Source of the DNA: RHKX01 sp046330285 | Lineage (GTDB): Bacteria; Actinomycetota; Thermoleophilia; Solirubrobacterales; 70-9 | DNA length: 64,000 bases | Reading direction: 5' to 3' | NCBI GenBank assembly: GCA_046330285.1 | Contig: JAXLSX010000003.1 | Coordinates: 265,470 to 329,469 of the forward strand | Part shown: one piece after another, positions 16,784 through 24,529 of the stretch | Layout of the letters: each line of letters opens with the position of its first letter | Position numbering within the stretch: the first letter of the stretch is position 1 | Notes under the pieces: generated by a model | Told to the model about the DNA's origin: nothing | Databases searched by the model: none | What the model saw: only the letters and a program-made list of their open reading frames with translations | Made by a program: the position numbers and the translations under genes

Positions 16784-18098
16784 CGTCGTCCTCCGCCACG
16801 TCGATCGGTACGACGAGCATGTCGGCATCGACATAGACGACACCGAGCTCACGGTTGACTCCGAAGACGACGAAGTCGAGCAGATCGAAGAACCCGACCG
16901 CCACCCCTTCGACGTCGCGCGTGCTGGTCACCCAGCAGCGGAGGAAGTACCGGCCGGGGGTCAGCGGATTCGCGACGACGGCGTTGATCTCGACCTCTTC
17001 GCCGACCGCGATCTCCTCCGAGCCCGGGACGTCGGGCTCGATCATCCGGTGCAGGCTGAAGACCTGCGTCCCACGCTCGTCCATGCAGTGGATCGCGAAG
17101 ACGGGCTTGGTCAGCGTACGTCGCGCCTCGATCCGGGCCCGGAACCGGATCGCTTCGCCTTCCTCGACGTTCGTCGATGCGTTGCCGTCACCGTCGAGCA
17201 GGGTCGCCGATACCAGGCGGGCATTCAGATCGGGTACGCCGGCCCGCCCCTCGGCGAGGTCGGTGGCGGTCGAGCCTGCGTCGCCGCTGAAGTTCAGCCG
17301 GATGTAGTTGCGGCCGACCTCCTCGGGATCGCCGATCGCCAGAAGCTCGCCGTCGTGCAGGAGCATCGCCCGATCGCAGTAGGCCTGCACGCTCATCATG
17401 TCGTGAGTGACCAGGACGACGGTCTTGCCCGCGTCGCGCATGTCGTGGAACACGTCGGCGCACTTCTGCTGGAAGGACGCGTCACCGACCGCCAGCACCT
17501 CGTCGATCAGCATCACGTCGGCGTCAGCTTGGAGCATCGTCGAGAACGCGAGCCTGACCGACATTCCCGAGGAGTAGTTCTTGAGGCTGAGCTCGCGGAA
17601 CTCGTCGAGCTCGGCGAATTCGAACACCGCATCGACGCGCCGTCGTGCCTCCCGCGGCGTCAGGCCCATCATGACGGCGTTCAAGACGACGTTGTCCTGT
17701 CCGCTCAACTCCGGGTTGAAGCCGACGCCGAGCTCGATGAAAGGGGCCATCCGCCCGGCGACGCGGATCCGTCCGGCATCGGCGCGGTAGATGCTCGCCA
17801 GAATCTTCAGCAGCGTGCTCTTCCCGGAGCCGTTGCGACCCACGATGCCGACGAACTCGCCCTGATGGACGTCGAACGACACGTCGCGGAGCGCCTCGAG
17901 CTCGCGGTATTCCGGCTTGGCAAGCGGATGCACGGCGCGCTCTTTGAAGCTGTCGATCCGGTGCTCGGGAATGTGGAACGTCTTGCCGACCCCGCGGACT
18001 TCGAGGGCGACGGGCCGATCGGTCATGTCCCGCGGTCCACCCTCCCGGGGGCGGGCCTCGGTACCGGTGCCGGTCACGGTCGCGTGCTCAGCATCCAT
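16776..18098 (-). CDS. wzt: ABC transporter ATPase with C-terminal glycan-recognition domain (Wzt/TagH-like)
   Basis: A 440-residue ATPase. Walker A is GRNGSGKST (residues 87-95), the signature is NYSSGMSVRLAF, Walker B is VMLIDEVLAVGD and the switch is LVTHD. After residue 290 the protein continues with a beta-sandwich-like domain (LVSATLLDGDGN to the acidic end), as in Wzt proteins that read a terminal modification on the chain before export. With the overlapping permease it energises glycan export. The gene also overlaps the upstream glycosyltransferase by 11 nt. ATG 18026 (MTDRPVALEVRG) is an alternative start. Confidence 0.88.
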   Translation of the reverse strand: MDAEHATVTGTGTEARPREGGPRDMTDRPVALEVRGVGKTFHIPEHRIDSFKERAVHPLAKPEYRELEALRDVSFDVHQGEFVGIVGRNGSGKSTLLKILASIYRADAGRIRVAGRMAPFIELGVGFNPELSGQDNVVLNAVMMGLTPREARRRVDAVFEFAELDEFRELSLKNYSSGMSVRLAFSTMLQADADVMLIDEVLAVGDASFQQKCADVFHDMRDAGKTVVLVTHDMMSVQAYCDRAMLLHDGELLAIGDPEEVGRNYIRLNFSGDAGSTATDLAEGRAGVPDLNARLVSATLLDGDGNASTNVEEGEAIRFRARIEARRTLTKPVFAIHCMDERGTQVFSLHRMIEPDVPGSEEIAVGEEVEINAVVANPLTPGRYFLRCWVTSTRDVEGVAVGFFDLLDFVVFGVNRELGVVYVDADMLVVPIDVAEDDDE

Positions 18099-20817
18099 CG
18101 AGCAACTCCTCGATCCGGGCCATGGTCACAGCGTCGAACGACGTCTCCCAGTCGTCGCTCCAGTCCACGTCGGCCCCGCGGATCCGTCCATCGTGATCCC
18201 CGATCCGGGCGGCGGCGGATGCAAGCCCGGCGGTGACGCCCTCGATGCTCGGCCGGGTCGCGATCAGGTTCGGTGAGATCGCGGTGAGCGATTCCGCCGA
18301 CTTGGTGTCGAACGTGTTGGTCACGGTCAGCATGCCTGCGGAGGCCATCTCGATCGGCACGAGGCTCGGGTGCGGAGTGAACATGAGCGAGAGCCCGACG
18401 TCGTGGGAAGCCAGCATCGAACCGTAGTCGGCCTGGTTGCGCCGCGGGAGGATCTCGAGCTGGTTGCCGTCCGCAAGTGCAACCCTGCCGCGGCCGGAGA
18501 CGGAACCGATCCCGTAGTACTCCCAGCCATCGCCGAGCGCGCCCTCGGCGATCGCCCGCGAGATCGCGATCAACCCGAGCTCGAACATGTTGCGCTTGGC
18601 GTGGGGCTCGGAGCGCGCGTAGAAGAGCAGGCGGCGCGAGTCGCGGTCGGCGAGCTGGGTGCCGGTGGGCGGCGCGACCTTGGTGATCGCATTGCGGAAG
18701 GCCGTCGAGTCGCGCGCACCCGCCTCGGACCCCCTTCGGTAAACCCCGAAGCCGTGGGCGGCGAAGTAGCGCTGCAGGAACTCGGTCGAGAACAGCGCGG
18801 TGTGTGGGAAGTCGTATGTCTCCATCGCGACCGCGGCCCAGGAACCCATCACGAACGTGAACGGCTCGTACTCCTGGATCAGGTAGAGGAACCGCTCGCG
18901 ATCGGTACGGCGAACGGCATCCCGGGCGTGGTAGGCGGTCCACCAGGTCGTCGCGACGAAACGGTCGCGGGGACTGATCGCGATCGGCCCGCCGCCGTCG
19001 CGCCCGAATACGACCTCGACCCTCGACATGGCACCCTCGAGGCCGCTGTAGGACTCGACCTGATCGCGCCAGTCCTCAGGTAGCGGAGGCGTCGGATCGA
19101 CGGTGATGATCCGGACCCGATGGCCGCCTTCGGCGAGCTTCCGGGCGAGGTTGAACTTGGCGATGTAGCCGCCGAAGAGGTGGCGGAGGTCGATCGTCGG
19201 AATCAGCAGGTTGATCCGCTCGGGCTCGCGCTCGGAGACGGCCATCGGCAGCGGCGACAGGAGTCGCTCGATGTGGGCCGTTTCCGGGTCCGGATGCGCC
19301 TCCTCCACGTGCTCGCCGGGTGAGGGCGGCATGGAGGCGTCGAAAGGCGAGCCGATCGGCCGCTCCCACTCGCGTGCGTGACGGCGCATCACGTGCCGCC
19401 AGAGCAGGCTCTCGGCGAGCATCTTCTCGACCCGCAGGGTCTCGCTGCGGCCGAGCAGGCCGCGGAACGAGCGCAGCTCGAGCCAGGCGATCCCCGATCT
19501 CGACTCGTCAGCTCGTGCGAAGCGGGCCAGCGCCGCACGCTTGGCCCGGCCGGCTTCCGGGATCCGCGCCAGCAGCGCCCGCGCCAGCACCTCGAGGCGG
19601 ACGTAGCCGCGGAAGTAAGCCGCGCCGGCGGCGGCGAACCGGGCGCGCCAGTAGGCGAGGCCGAATCGGTCCCGGAGCTTGCCGTTGCCCCCGATGCCGG
19701 CGTTGGCCGCCCGGTGTCCGAGCGCCGCGGCGTCGTGCTGCACGTAGTCGTAGAGCGGTCGGTCGACGTAGGCGACGTCCCCCATGCTCATCGCCACGAG
19801 CCCGAGCCAGTGGTCGTGGTACTGCTCACCGGGAACGGCCGGGAACGGCAGCGCCCGCTCGACGACCTCGCGGCGCATCATCGACGCAGCACCGGTGACC
19901 GTGTTCGCGATCAGCAGCGACAGCAGGTTCGTGTGGTTGTTGCGGCGGTTCGTCCAGTAGGTACCGGCGAGCACGTTGCCGTCGGTGTCGACCAGGCGCT
20001 GGTCGCTGTAGACGAGCTTCGCCTTCCCGATCTCGGCCCGCAGCGTCGCCAGCTTGTCCGGGTACCAACGGTCATCCTGGTCGCTGAGCGCGACCAGCTC
20101 CGCCTCCGCCGGGACGAGCGTGAGCGCGCGCTCGAAGCTCCGATAGAAGCCGAGGCGGCGATCGGCGCGGGAGACGACGAACCGGGAGTCGCCGTCGAGC
20201 TCGGCGACTATCTCCCGGTAACGATCGGGGCGTGAGCGGTCATCGTTGACGACACAGACCCAGTTGGTGTCGGTCTGTGACCGCAGTGACTCGACCTGGG
20301 CCCGGAACAGGTCCATGTCGGGATTGAATGTCGCCATCGCAACCGCGATCAGGCCGCTGCCGGCGGCAGCGGGATCGACCGGCCCCAGCGGGGGCTCCAC
20401 GGCGTCGATCCGCCCGAGCTCGCACTCGGCGACGGCGCCGTCGCCGAGCGTCGCTCGGAGGCCGAGGACGACCTCACCTCCGGCGGGTGTCGGCGGCAGC
20501 TCGACCGTGGCCCAGAACCCGCTCCGATAGCAGCGGACCTCCGGATCGTCGAGCGAATCTCGATCCTCGGGCGGAATCGGCGGATCGCCGCCGGAGCCGA
20601 GGTTGGGATGGAGCTTGCGGAACAGGTCGAGACGCGGCAGGCCGAAGTCGGTCACCGGCGCCGTCGCCCCGTCGACCAGGACCTCGAGCGCGACCACTTC
20701 GGCGCGCGGGTGGAAGCAGGTGCCGAACAGGAAGACGGCGTCCCCGCGGCCGGCGGGCAGCGACTTCGGCAACGGCCGATCGAGCGCGGCCCGGAGGCCC
20801 TCGGCCGTGACCGTCAA
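18088..20817 (-). CDS. Two-domain glycosyltransferase: GT2 fused to WsaF-type GT
   Basis: A 909-residue cytosolic enzyme. Residues 1-150 form a beta-rich domain. Residues 156-400 are a GT2 (GT-A) domain with AMATFNPDMDL, VVNDD and ALSDQDDRWYPD (metal-binding acidic motif near 246-249), plus HDHW. Residues 535-909 start with INLLIPTIDLRHLFGG and resemble the S-layer rhamnosyltransferase WsaF (GT-B), including FYARSEPHAKRN and FTPHPSLVPIEMASAG. Such fusions usually add alternating linkages. The start is TTG 20817, within the TTGA that ends the oxygenase gene; longer readings upstream lie in that gene's wrong frame. Confidence 0.8.
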   Translation of the reverse strand: MTVTAEGLRAALDRPLPKSLPAGRGDAVFLFGTCFHPRAEVVALEVLVDGATAPVTDFGLPRLDLFRKLHPNLGSGGDPPIPPEDRDSLDDPEVRCYRSGFWATVELPPTPAGGEVVLGLRATLGDGAVAECELGRIDAVEPPLGPVDPAAAGSGLIAVAMATFNPDMDLFRAQVESLRSQTDTNWVCVVNDDRSRPDRYREIVAELDGDSRFVVSRADRRLGFYRSFERALTLVPAEAELVALSDQDDRWYPDKLATLRAEIGKAKLVYSDQRLVDTDGNVLAGTYWTNRRNNHTNLLSLLIANTVTGAASMMRREVVERALPFPAVPGEQYHDHWLGLVAMSMGDVAYVDRPLYDYVQHDAAALGHRAANAGIGGNGKLRDRFGLAYWRARFAAAGAAYFRGYVRLEVLARALLARIPEAGRAKRAALARFARADESRSGIAWLELRSFRGLLGRSETLRVEKMLAESLLWRHVMRRHAREWERPIGSPFDASMPPSPGEHVEEAHPDPETAHIERLLSPLPMAVSEREPERINLLIPTIDLRHLFGGYIAKFNLARKLAEGGHRVRIITVDPTPPLPEDWRDQVESYSGLEGAMSRVEVVFGRDGGGPIAISPRDRFVATTWWTAYHARDAVRRTDRERFLYLIQEYEPFTFVMGSWAAVAMETYDFPHTALFSTEFLQRYFAAHGFGVYRRGSEAGARDSTAFRNAITKVAPPTGTQLADRDSRRLLFYARSEPHAKRNMFELGLIAISRAIAEGALGDGWEYYGIGSVSGRGRVALADGNQLEILPRRNQADYGSMLASHDVGLSLMFTPHPSLVPIEMASAGMLTVTNTFDTKSAESLTAISPNLIATRPSIEGVTAGLASAAARIGDHDGRIRGADVDWSDDWETSFDAVTMARIEELLDGC

Positions 20818-21815
20818 GCCGCGATCGGCGCGTAGTCGGCCGGGAAGCCGGAGGCGCCGAAGAACCAGCTCTCGATCGCGTACCGCGGGTTCGGCATCGA
20901 GGGATCCGATCCCGTCTGGTGGAGAAAGAGGTCGTCGAAGAGGAGGATGTCCCCCGGTTCGAAGATGGGTCGGATGATCCCTGCGTCTCCCGCCGCCTCC
21001 TCGGCCTTCGCCGGCGCGATCACGTAGGAAAGAGGAGCGCCGTCGGTACCGGCCTCGACCAGGTAATCGATCCGCTTCGGAACGAGGTCGAGGCCCGGTG
21101 CCACATCGCCGCACCGCGAGAGCGACAGCCAGACGTTGAGGGCGCGGACGTCGCCCATGAAGTTGCCGTCCTGATGCCAAGCTCCGCCGATCTCGGGACT
21201 GGCCTTGCGGAGCGTGCACTTCTCGGCCGACACGGCCACGGGCTCGCCGAGATACTCGCGGATCACATCGCCGAGGCCGATCCGCTCGAAGGCATCGAGC
21301 ATCTCGAAGGCGAGCCGCGGCGAGTCGGCGGCGAGGACGCCGCCCCCAGCCTCGATCCAGTTGCGCTCACTGAGCTGGGCGAATCCGGGCTCGGGGACGA
21401 ACTCCTCGTAGAGGCTGTCGTCGTCGTCGATCCCGGCGTTGTGGGCCGATCGATCCGCGAAGGCCTGCTCGATCCCCTCGGCGAGGGCCCGTGCTGCTTC
21501 GGAGGGCACGGCACCACGAACCAGCACAGCGCCGTCGCGGAGGATCCCGGCGCGAACGATGCCGGCCGTCAGGTCCTCGGGGGCGATCGGCGGCAACGGG
21601 CCGGCGGGGAGCGAATCGAAGTCGGGCTGGGCGTATTCGGGCACCTCGCCGGCCTCCTCGAGATAACGGATGCCGGCGCGATGGCGGAGCTCGAGGATCC
21701 GTCGCTCGCGGTCGCGATCGCCCGCCTCGCGGTTGGCCGCCATCAGCGCGGCGATCTCGGCGCGAATCTCGTCCGCCGACGCCGTGTCGGGCCTGGGTTT
21801 CCTCTTGAAGATCAT
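20814..21815 (-). CDS. PhyH-type Fe(II)/2-oxoglutarate oxygenase (paralog 1)
   Basis: A 333-residue phytanoyl-CoA-dioxygenase-like enzyme. Iron ligands are visible: His214 and Asp216 in WHQDGNFMG and His299 in LFLHQTGSDPSMPN; Arg311 (PRYAIESWFFG) should bind 2-oxoglutarate. Residues 1-65 form a charged helical extension starting MIFKRKP, which matches the start of the paralog at 26142-27197 (MIFRKRR) and fixes ATG 21815. PhyH-fold enzymes hydroxylate lipids, small acids and some sugars. The position between glycosyltransferase and acetyltransferase suggests a glycan-tailoring job, which is inference. Confidence 0.83.
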   Translation of the reverse strand: MIFKRKPRPDTASADEIRAEIAALMAANREAGDRDRERRILELRHRAGIRYLEEAGEVPEYAQPDFDSLPAGPLPPIAPEDLTAGIVRAGILRDGAVLVRGAVPSEAARALAEGIEQAFADRSAHNAGIDDDDSLYEEFVPEPGFAQLSERNWIEAGGGVLAADSPRLAFEMLDAFERIGLGDVIREYLGEPVAVSAEKCTLRKASPEIGGAWHQDGNFMGDVRALNVWLSLSRCGDVAPGLDLVPKRIDYLVEAGTDGAPLSYVIAPAKAEEAAGDAGIIRPIFEPGDILLFDDLFLHQTGSDPSMPNPRYAIESWFFGASGFPADYAPIAA

Positions 21816-21858
21816 TGGGGGGGATCCGCCGGGGATGACTGTCTCGGGGGCGAATACT

Positions 21859-22470
21859 TTAGTCGCCGCCGGAGGCCGGCGGTGCCGCGGGAGCACCGAC
21901 AACCGTGACCCCCTCGGGCACATTGCCGACCACCACGGCATTCGCCCCGATCTGCGCTCGGGGACCGATCGTCACCGGCCCCACGACCTTCGCGCCGGTA
22001 CCGATCGACACCCCGTGGCCGATCGTCGCCCCCTGCACGTTCCCGGCCCGCAGCCCGATCGTCACCCAGGGCGCGATCGTCACCCCGGGACCCACCTCCA
22101 CGATGCCGTCGATGACGATCTGGCCGTGCAGAACGTAGAGCCCGGGCTGAACGATGACCGGATCGCCGATCGAGATCTGCGCGGTCGCCATCGCCAGCTT
22201 ATGGGCGATCCGCGGCAGCAACGGTACGCCGCGTCGCTGCAGGCTGGCCTTCGCCCGGTAGAGGACCTGGGCGAGAAATGCATCGCTGACCCAGCAGAGC
22301 CGGAGGATCTGGGCCAGCGCGTCCAGCGACGAGCGAAACTCCGACCGCTCGCCCCGGAAGTACGCGTTCGCCTCGGCGTCGCCGCGCACGGCCTCGCGAA
22401 ATCCGGGGAAACGCGCTCGGATCCCACGCATGAACTCGCGTTTGGCGGCGTCTCCGGGCTCGGCGGGCAT
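21859..22470 (-). CDS. Left-handed beta-helix acetyltransferase (serine acetyltransferase-like)
   Basis: A 203-residue protein. An N-terminal helical segment (residues 1-95) is followed by hexapeptide repeats: ISIGDPVIVQPGL, IVIDGIVEVGPGVTIAPWVTIGL, ATIGHGVSIGTGAKVVGPVTIGPRAQIGANAVVVGNVPEG in pattern. This is the trimeric acetyl-CoA-dependent fold of CysE and sugar O-acetyltransferases. I do not see a clear catalytic His-Asp pair in the coil where CysE has one (only IGHG), so the acceptor could be a sugar as easily as serine. The glycan context favours a sugar. Confidence 0.78.
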   Translation of the reverse strand: MPAEPGDAAKREFMRGIRARFPGFREAVRGDAEANAYFRGERSEFRSSLDALAQILRLCWVSDAFLAQVLYRAKASLQRRGVPLLPRIAHKLAMATAQISIGDPVIVQPGLYVLHGQIVIDGIVEVGPGVTIAPWVTIGLRAGNVQGATIGHGVSIGTGAKVVGPVTIGPRAQIGANAVVVGNVPEGVTVVGAPAAPPASGGD

Positions 22471-22479
22471 CCGTGCCGA

Positions 22480-22491
22480 ACCCTATAGATT
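22480..22491. promoter_or_regulatory. Overlapping divergent -10 elements
   Basis: ACCCTATAGATT reads as TAGGGT on the minus strand, 9 nt before the acetyltransferase ATG 22470, and as TATAGA/TAGATT on the plus strand, 16 nt before GTG 22508. The two promoters physically overlap and should exclude each other. Confidence 0.5.
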
Positions 22492-22507
22492 GGCCCGCGG
22501 TGAAATC

Positions 22508-23533
22508 GTGAGCGAGACGGCGCCGGAACAGGTTGACGACCCCCTCAAGTGGGGCTATTCGCTCGCGAACGTGCGTGAAATCCTCATTCCCTGCCTCGAC
22601 GCCGTCGGCGCCCGATCGGTCCTCGAGATCGGTGCGTTCGAAGGCGACTTGACTGCCGCCCTCCTCGACTGGGCCGAGGACTCAGGGGCGTCCGTGGCGG
22701 GGATGGACCCGCTTCCCCCTCCGCGACTTCGCGAGCTCGCCGAGAGGCGTCCGGAGCTCGTGCTGATCGAGGAGACGAGCCACGAATATCTGGCCGCCCT
22801 CGACTCCCTCCCCGACGTCGTCGTCATCGACGGCGACCACAACTACTTCACGCTGAGCCGTGAGCTCGAGCTGATCGACGGGATCGCATCCGGCCCCGAC
22901 ATGCCCCTGCTGATGTTTCACGACCTCCTTTGGCCGCATGCCCGCCGCGACACCTACTACGCCCCGGAGCGGATCCCCGAGGAGCATCGTCAGCCGCTCG
23001 GGAACAACGTCGGGCTGGCCCCCGGCAACCCGGGGGTGAGCGAAGGCGGGCTCCCGTTCATCTGGGCGGCGCTCGAGGAGGGCGGCCCCGGCAACGGCAC
23101 CCTGACGGCGATCGAGGACTTCATGGCATCCCGGCCGGGCCTTCGACTTGCGATCGTTCCCGCCTTCTTCGGCTTCGGATTGATCTGGCACGAGGATGCA
23201 CCCTGGGCCGCGGCGATCGCCGAGCGGGTCGCCCCCTACGACCGCAACCCGGTGTTGGAGCGGATGGAGAACAACCGGGTCGACCACCTCGTGGCCGGCC
23301 AGGGACGAGCTCGCGAGCTGATCGCCCTCAAGGAGTCCTACGACGAGCTCTACCACGAGCACGAGGCCACGAAAGCTCGCTGCGCCCGCCAGGTGGAGCT
23401 GCTCAGAAGGCTCGAGGGCTCGGGGTCGTTCGCTCTGGCCGAGAAGATCTCGGCCCTGCGTCAGCGCGGCAAGCCCGCCTTCTCGCGCTCGGAGATAACC
23501 GAGCTGCTGGGAGAGGGCGACGGCAGATTGTGA
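22508..23533 (+). CDS. SAM-dependent methyltransferase-like protein with EGSGSF tail
   Basis: A 341-residue protein. The Rossmann core shows SVLEIGAFEGDLTAAL (residues 37-52, motif I), AGMDPLPPP and VVVIDGDHNY, the pattern of Methyltransf_24-like enzymes found in glycan loci. After residue 265 a helical region leads to LRRLEGSGSFALAEKIS (EGS at 303), comparable in place to the EGSxSW tails of two neighbours. GTG 22508 is preferred; the in-frame ATG 22430 runs into the divergent gene. Its 3' end overlaps the convergent gene at 23461 by 73 nt. It is the only forward gene inside the reverse glycan block. Confidence 0.72.
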   Translation: MSETAPEQVDDPLKWGYSLANVREILIPCLDAVGARSVLEIGAFEGDLTAALLDWAEDSGASVAGMDPLPPPRLRELAERRPELVLIEETSHEYLAALDSLPDVVVIDGDHNYFTLSRELELIDGIASGPDMPLLMFHDLLWPHARRDTYYAPERIPEEHRQPLGNNVGLAPGNPGVSEGGLPFIWAALEEGGPGNGTLTAIEDFMASRPGLRLAIVPAFFGFGLIWHEDAPWAAAIAERVAPYDRNPVLERMENNRVDHLVAGQGRARELIALKESYDELYHEHEATKARCARQVELLRRLEGSGSFALAEKISALRQRGKPAFSRSEITELLGEGDGRL

Positions 23534-24522
23534 GAGGGAGCGGCGCTCGCCGGTAACGCCGGGCGATCCTCCGACACGTCGGCCCCGGTCGGCGGCTGCT
23601 CGTCGAGGTTGCCCCCACGGATCAGCGACGTGATCTTCCGCAGTGGCTTCGTGAGCCGCCAGGAGAGGCTTCCTTCGAGCGCCCGGTTGCGCGCTTCGAG
23701 CTCCTCGATCCGCTCCTCGAGCTGACCGAGGCGCATCTCCCAGATCAACCGGCCTGAACCCGCGGCAAGCCGGGTCGCCGAGAGCTCGGCCTCGGCTCGG
23801 CGAGCGCGTTCCTCCCAGCTCGCGTTGACGGCGGGCAGTTGCTCGTCCCACTTCTCGGCCAGCTTCATATGGGCCGCAATCCAGGTCTCCGCCTCGTTGA
23901 TGAGGATGAGGGAGTGGTGGTGGGCAACGCGCATCGGTGCCGTGACGACCTTCTTGCCGGCCAGATGAGCCTGCATGCAGATGTCGAAGTCGTAGCCGTG
24001 GAGGACTCCGCCGATTGACTCGTCGAAGCGGAGGTTTTCGATGGCCCAGGGCGAGAACGCGATCACGAATCCGTCGATCGTCTGCACCTCGCCGGTCTCG
24101 GCATACACCGGAATCTTCTCGGGCGCCCAGCTGATGCCGGGAATCTCGCCACCGCCGAAGTCGTCGAAGACATGAGTGAACGAGGCCCAGGTGACCGCGC
24201 CCTCCCACCAGGCGATGCTGCGAACGTCGATCGCGCCCGCGCAGCCGACCAGGGCGACGTCCGGATCGCGGAGCGCCTCCCGGACCTTGGGGATGAAGTC
24301 CGGATCGACGATCTCGGAGTCCTGATGGACGATCACCAGCGCCTCGAGGTCCGGGTACTGCTCCTTCGCGACGTCGAGCAGCATGTTGTAGCTGCGGAAG
24401 ATCGACCCGACGGCGAGACGGGCGATGATCGGCGTATCCGGCTCCTTCGCGAGCTCGAAGCCGGGTGCCGCACAGCGGTCGTAGATCTCTTCGCTGGTTA
24501 TCGCGCAGCCGAAAGCGAACAT
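23461..24522 (-). CDS. GT2-like glycosyltransferase with coiled coil and EGSLSWRLTKPLR tail
   Basis: A 353-residue protein resembling the glycosyltransferase-like family seen beside surface-glycan genes. It has VIVHQDSEIVDPDF (residues 64-77, a DxD-like acidic motif), TIDGFVIAFSPWA, LHGYDFDICMQAHLAGKKV and a conserved HHHS. Residues 262-282 form a coiled coil, followed by EGSLSWRLTKPLR from 283 and a Pro/Ser-rich end. It starts 7 nt after the GT-C gene stop. The last 73 nt are shared, in antisense, with the methyltransferase gene. Donor and acceptor are unknown. Confidence 0.75.
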   Translation of the reverse strand: MFAFGCAITSEEIYDRCAAPGFELAKEPDTPIIARLAVGSIFRSYNMLLDVAKEQYPDLEALVIVHQDSEIVDPDFIPKVREALRDPDVALVGCAGAIDVRSIAWWEGAVTWASFTHVFDDFGGGEIPGISWAPEKIPVYAETGEVQTIDGFVIAFSPWAIENLRFDESIGGVLHGYDFDICMQAHLAGKKVVTAPMRVAHHHSLILINEAETWIAAHMKLAEKWDEQLPAVNASWEERARRAEAELSATRLAAGSGRLIWEMRLGQLEERIEELEARNRALEGSLSWRLTKPLRKITSLIRGGNLDEQPPTGADVSEDRPALPASAAPSHNLPSPSPSSSVISEREKAGLPR

Positions 24523-24529
24523 CGAGCCA

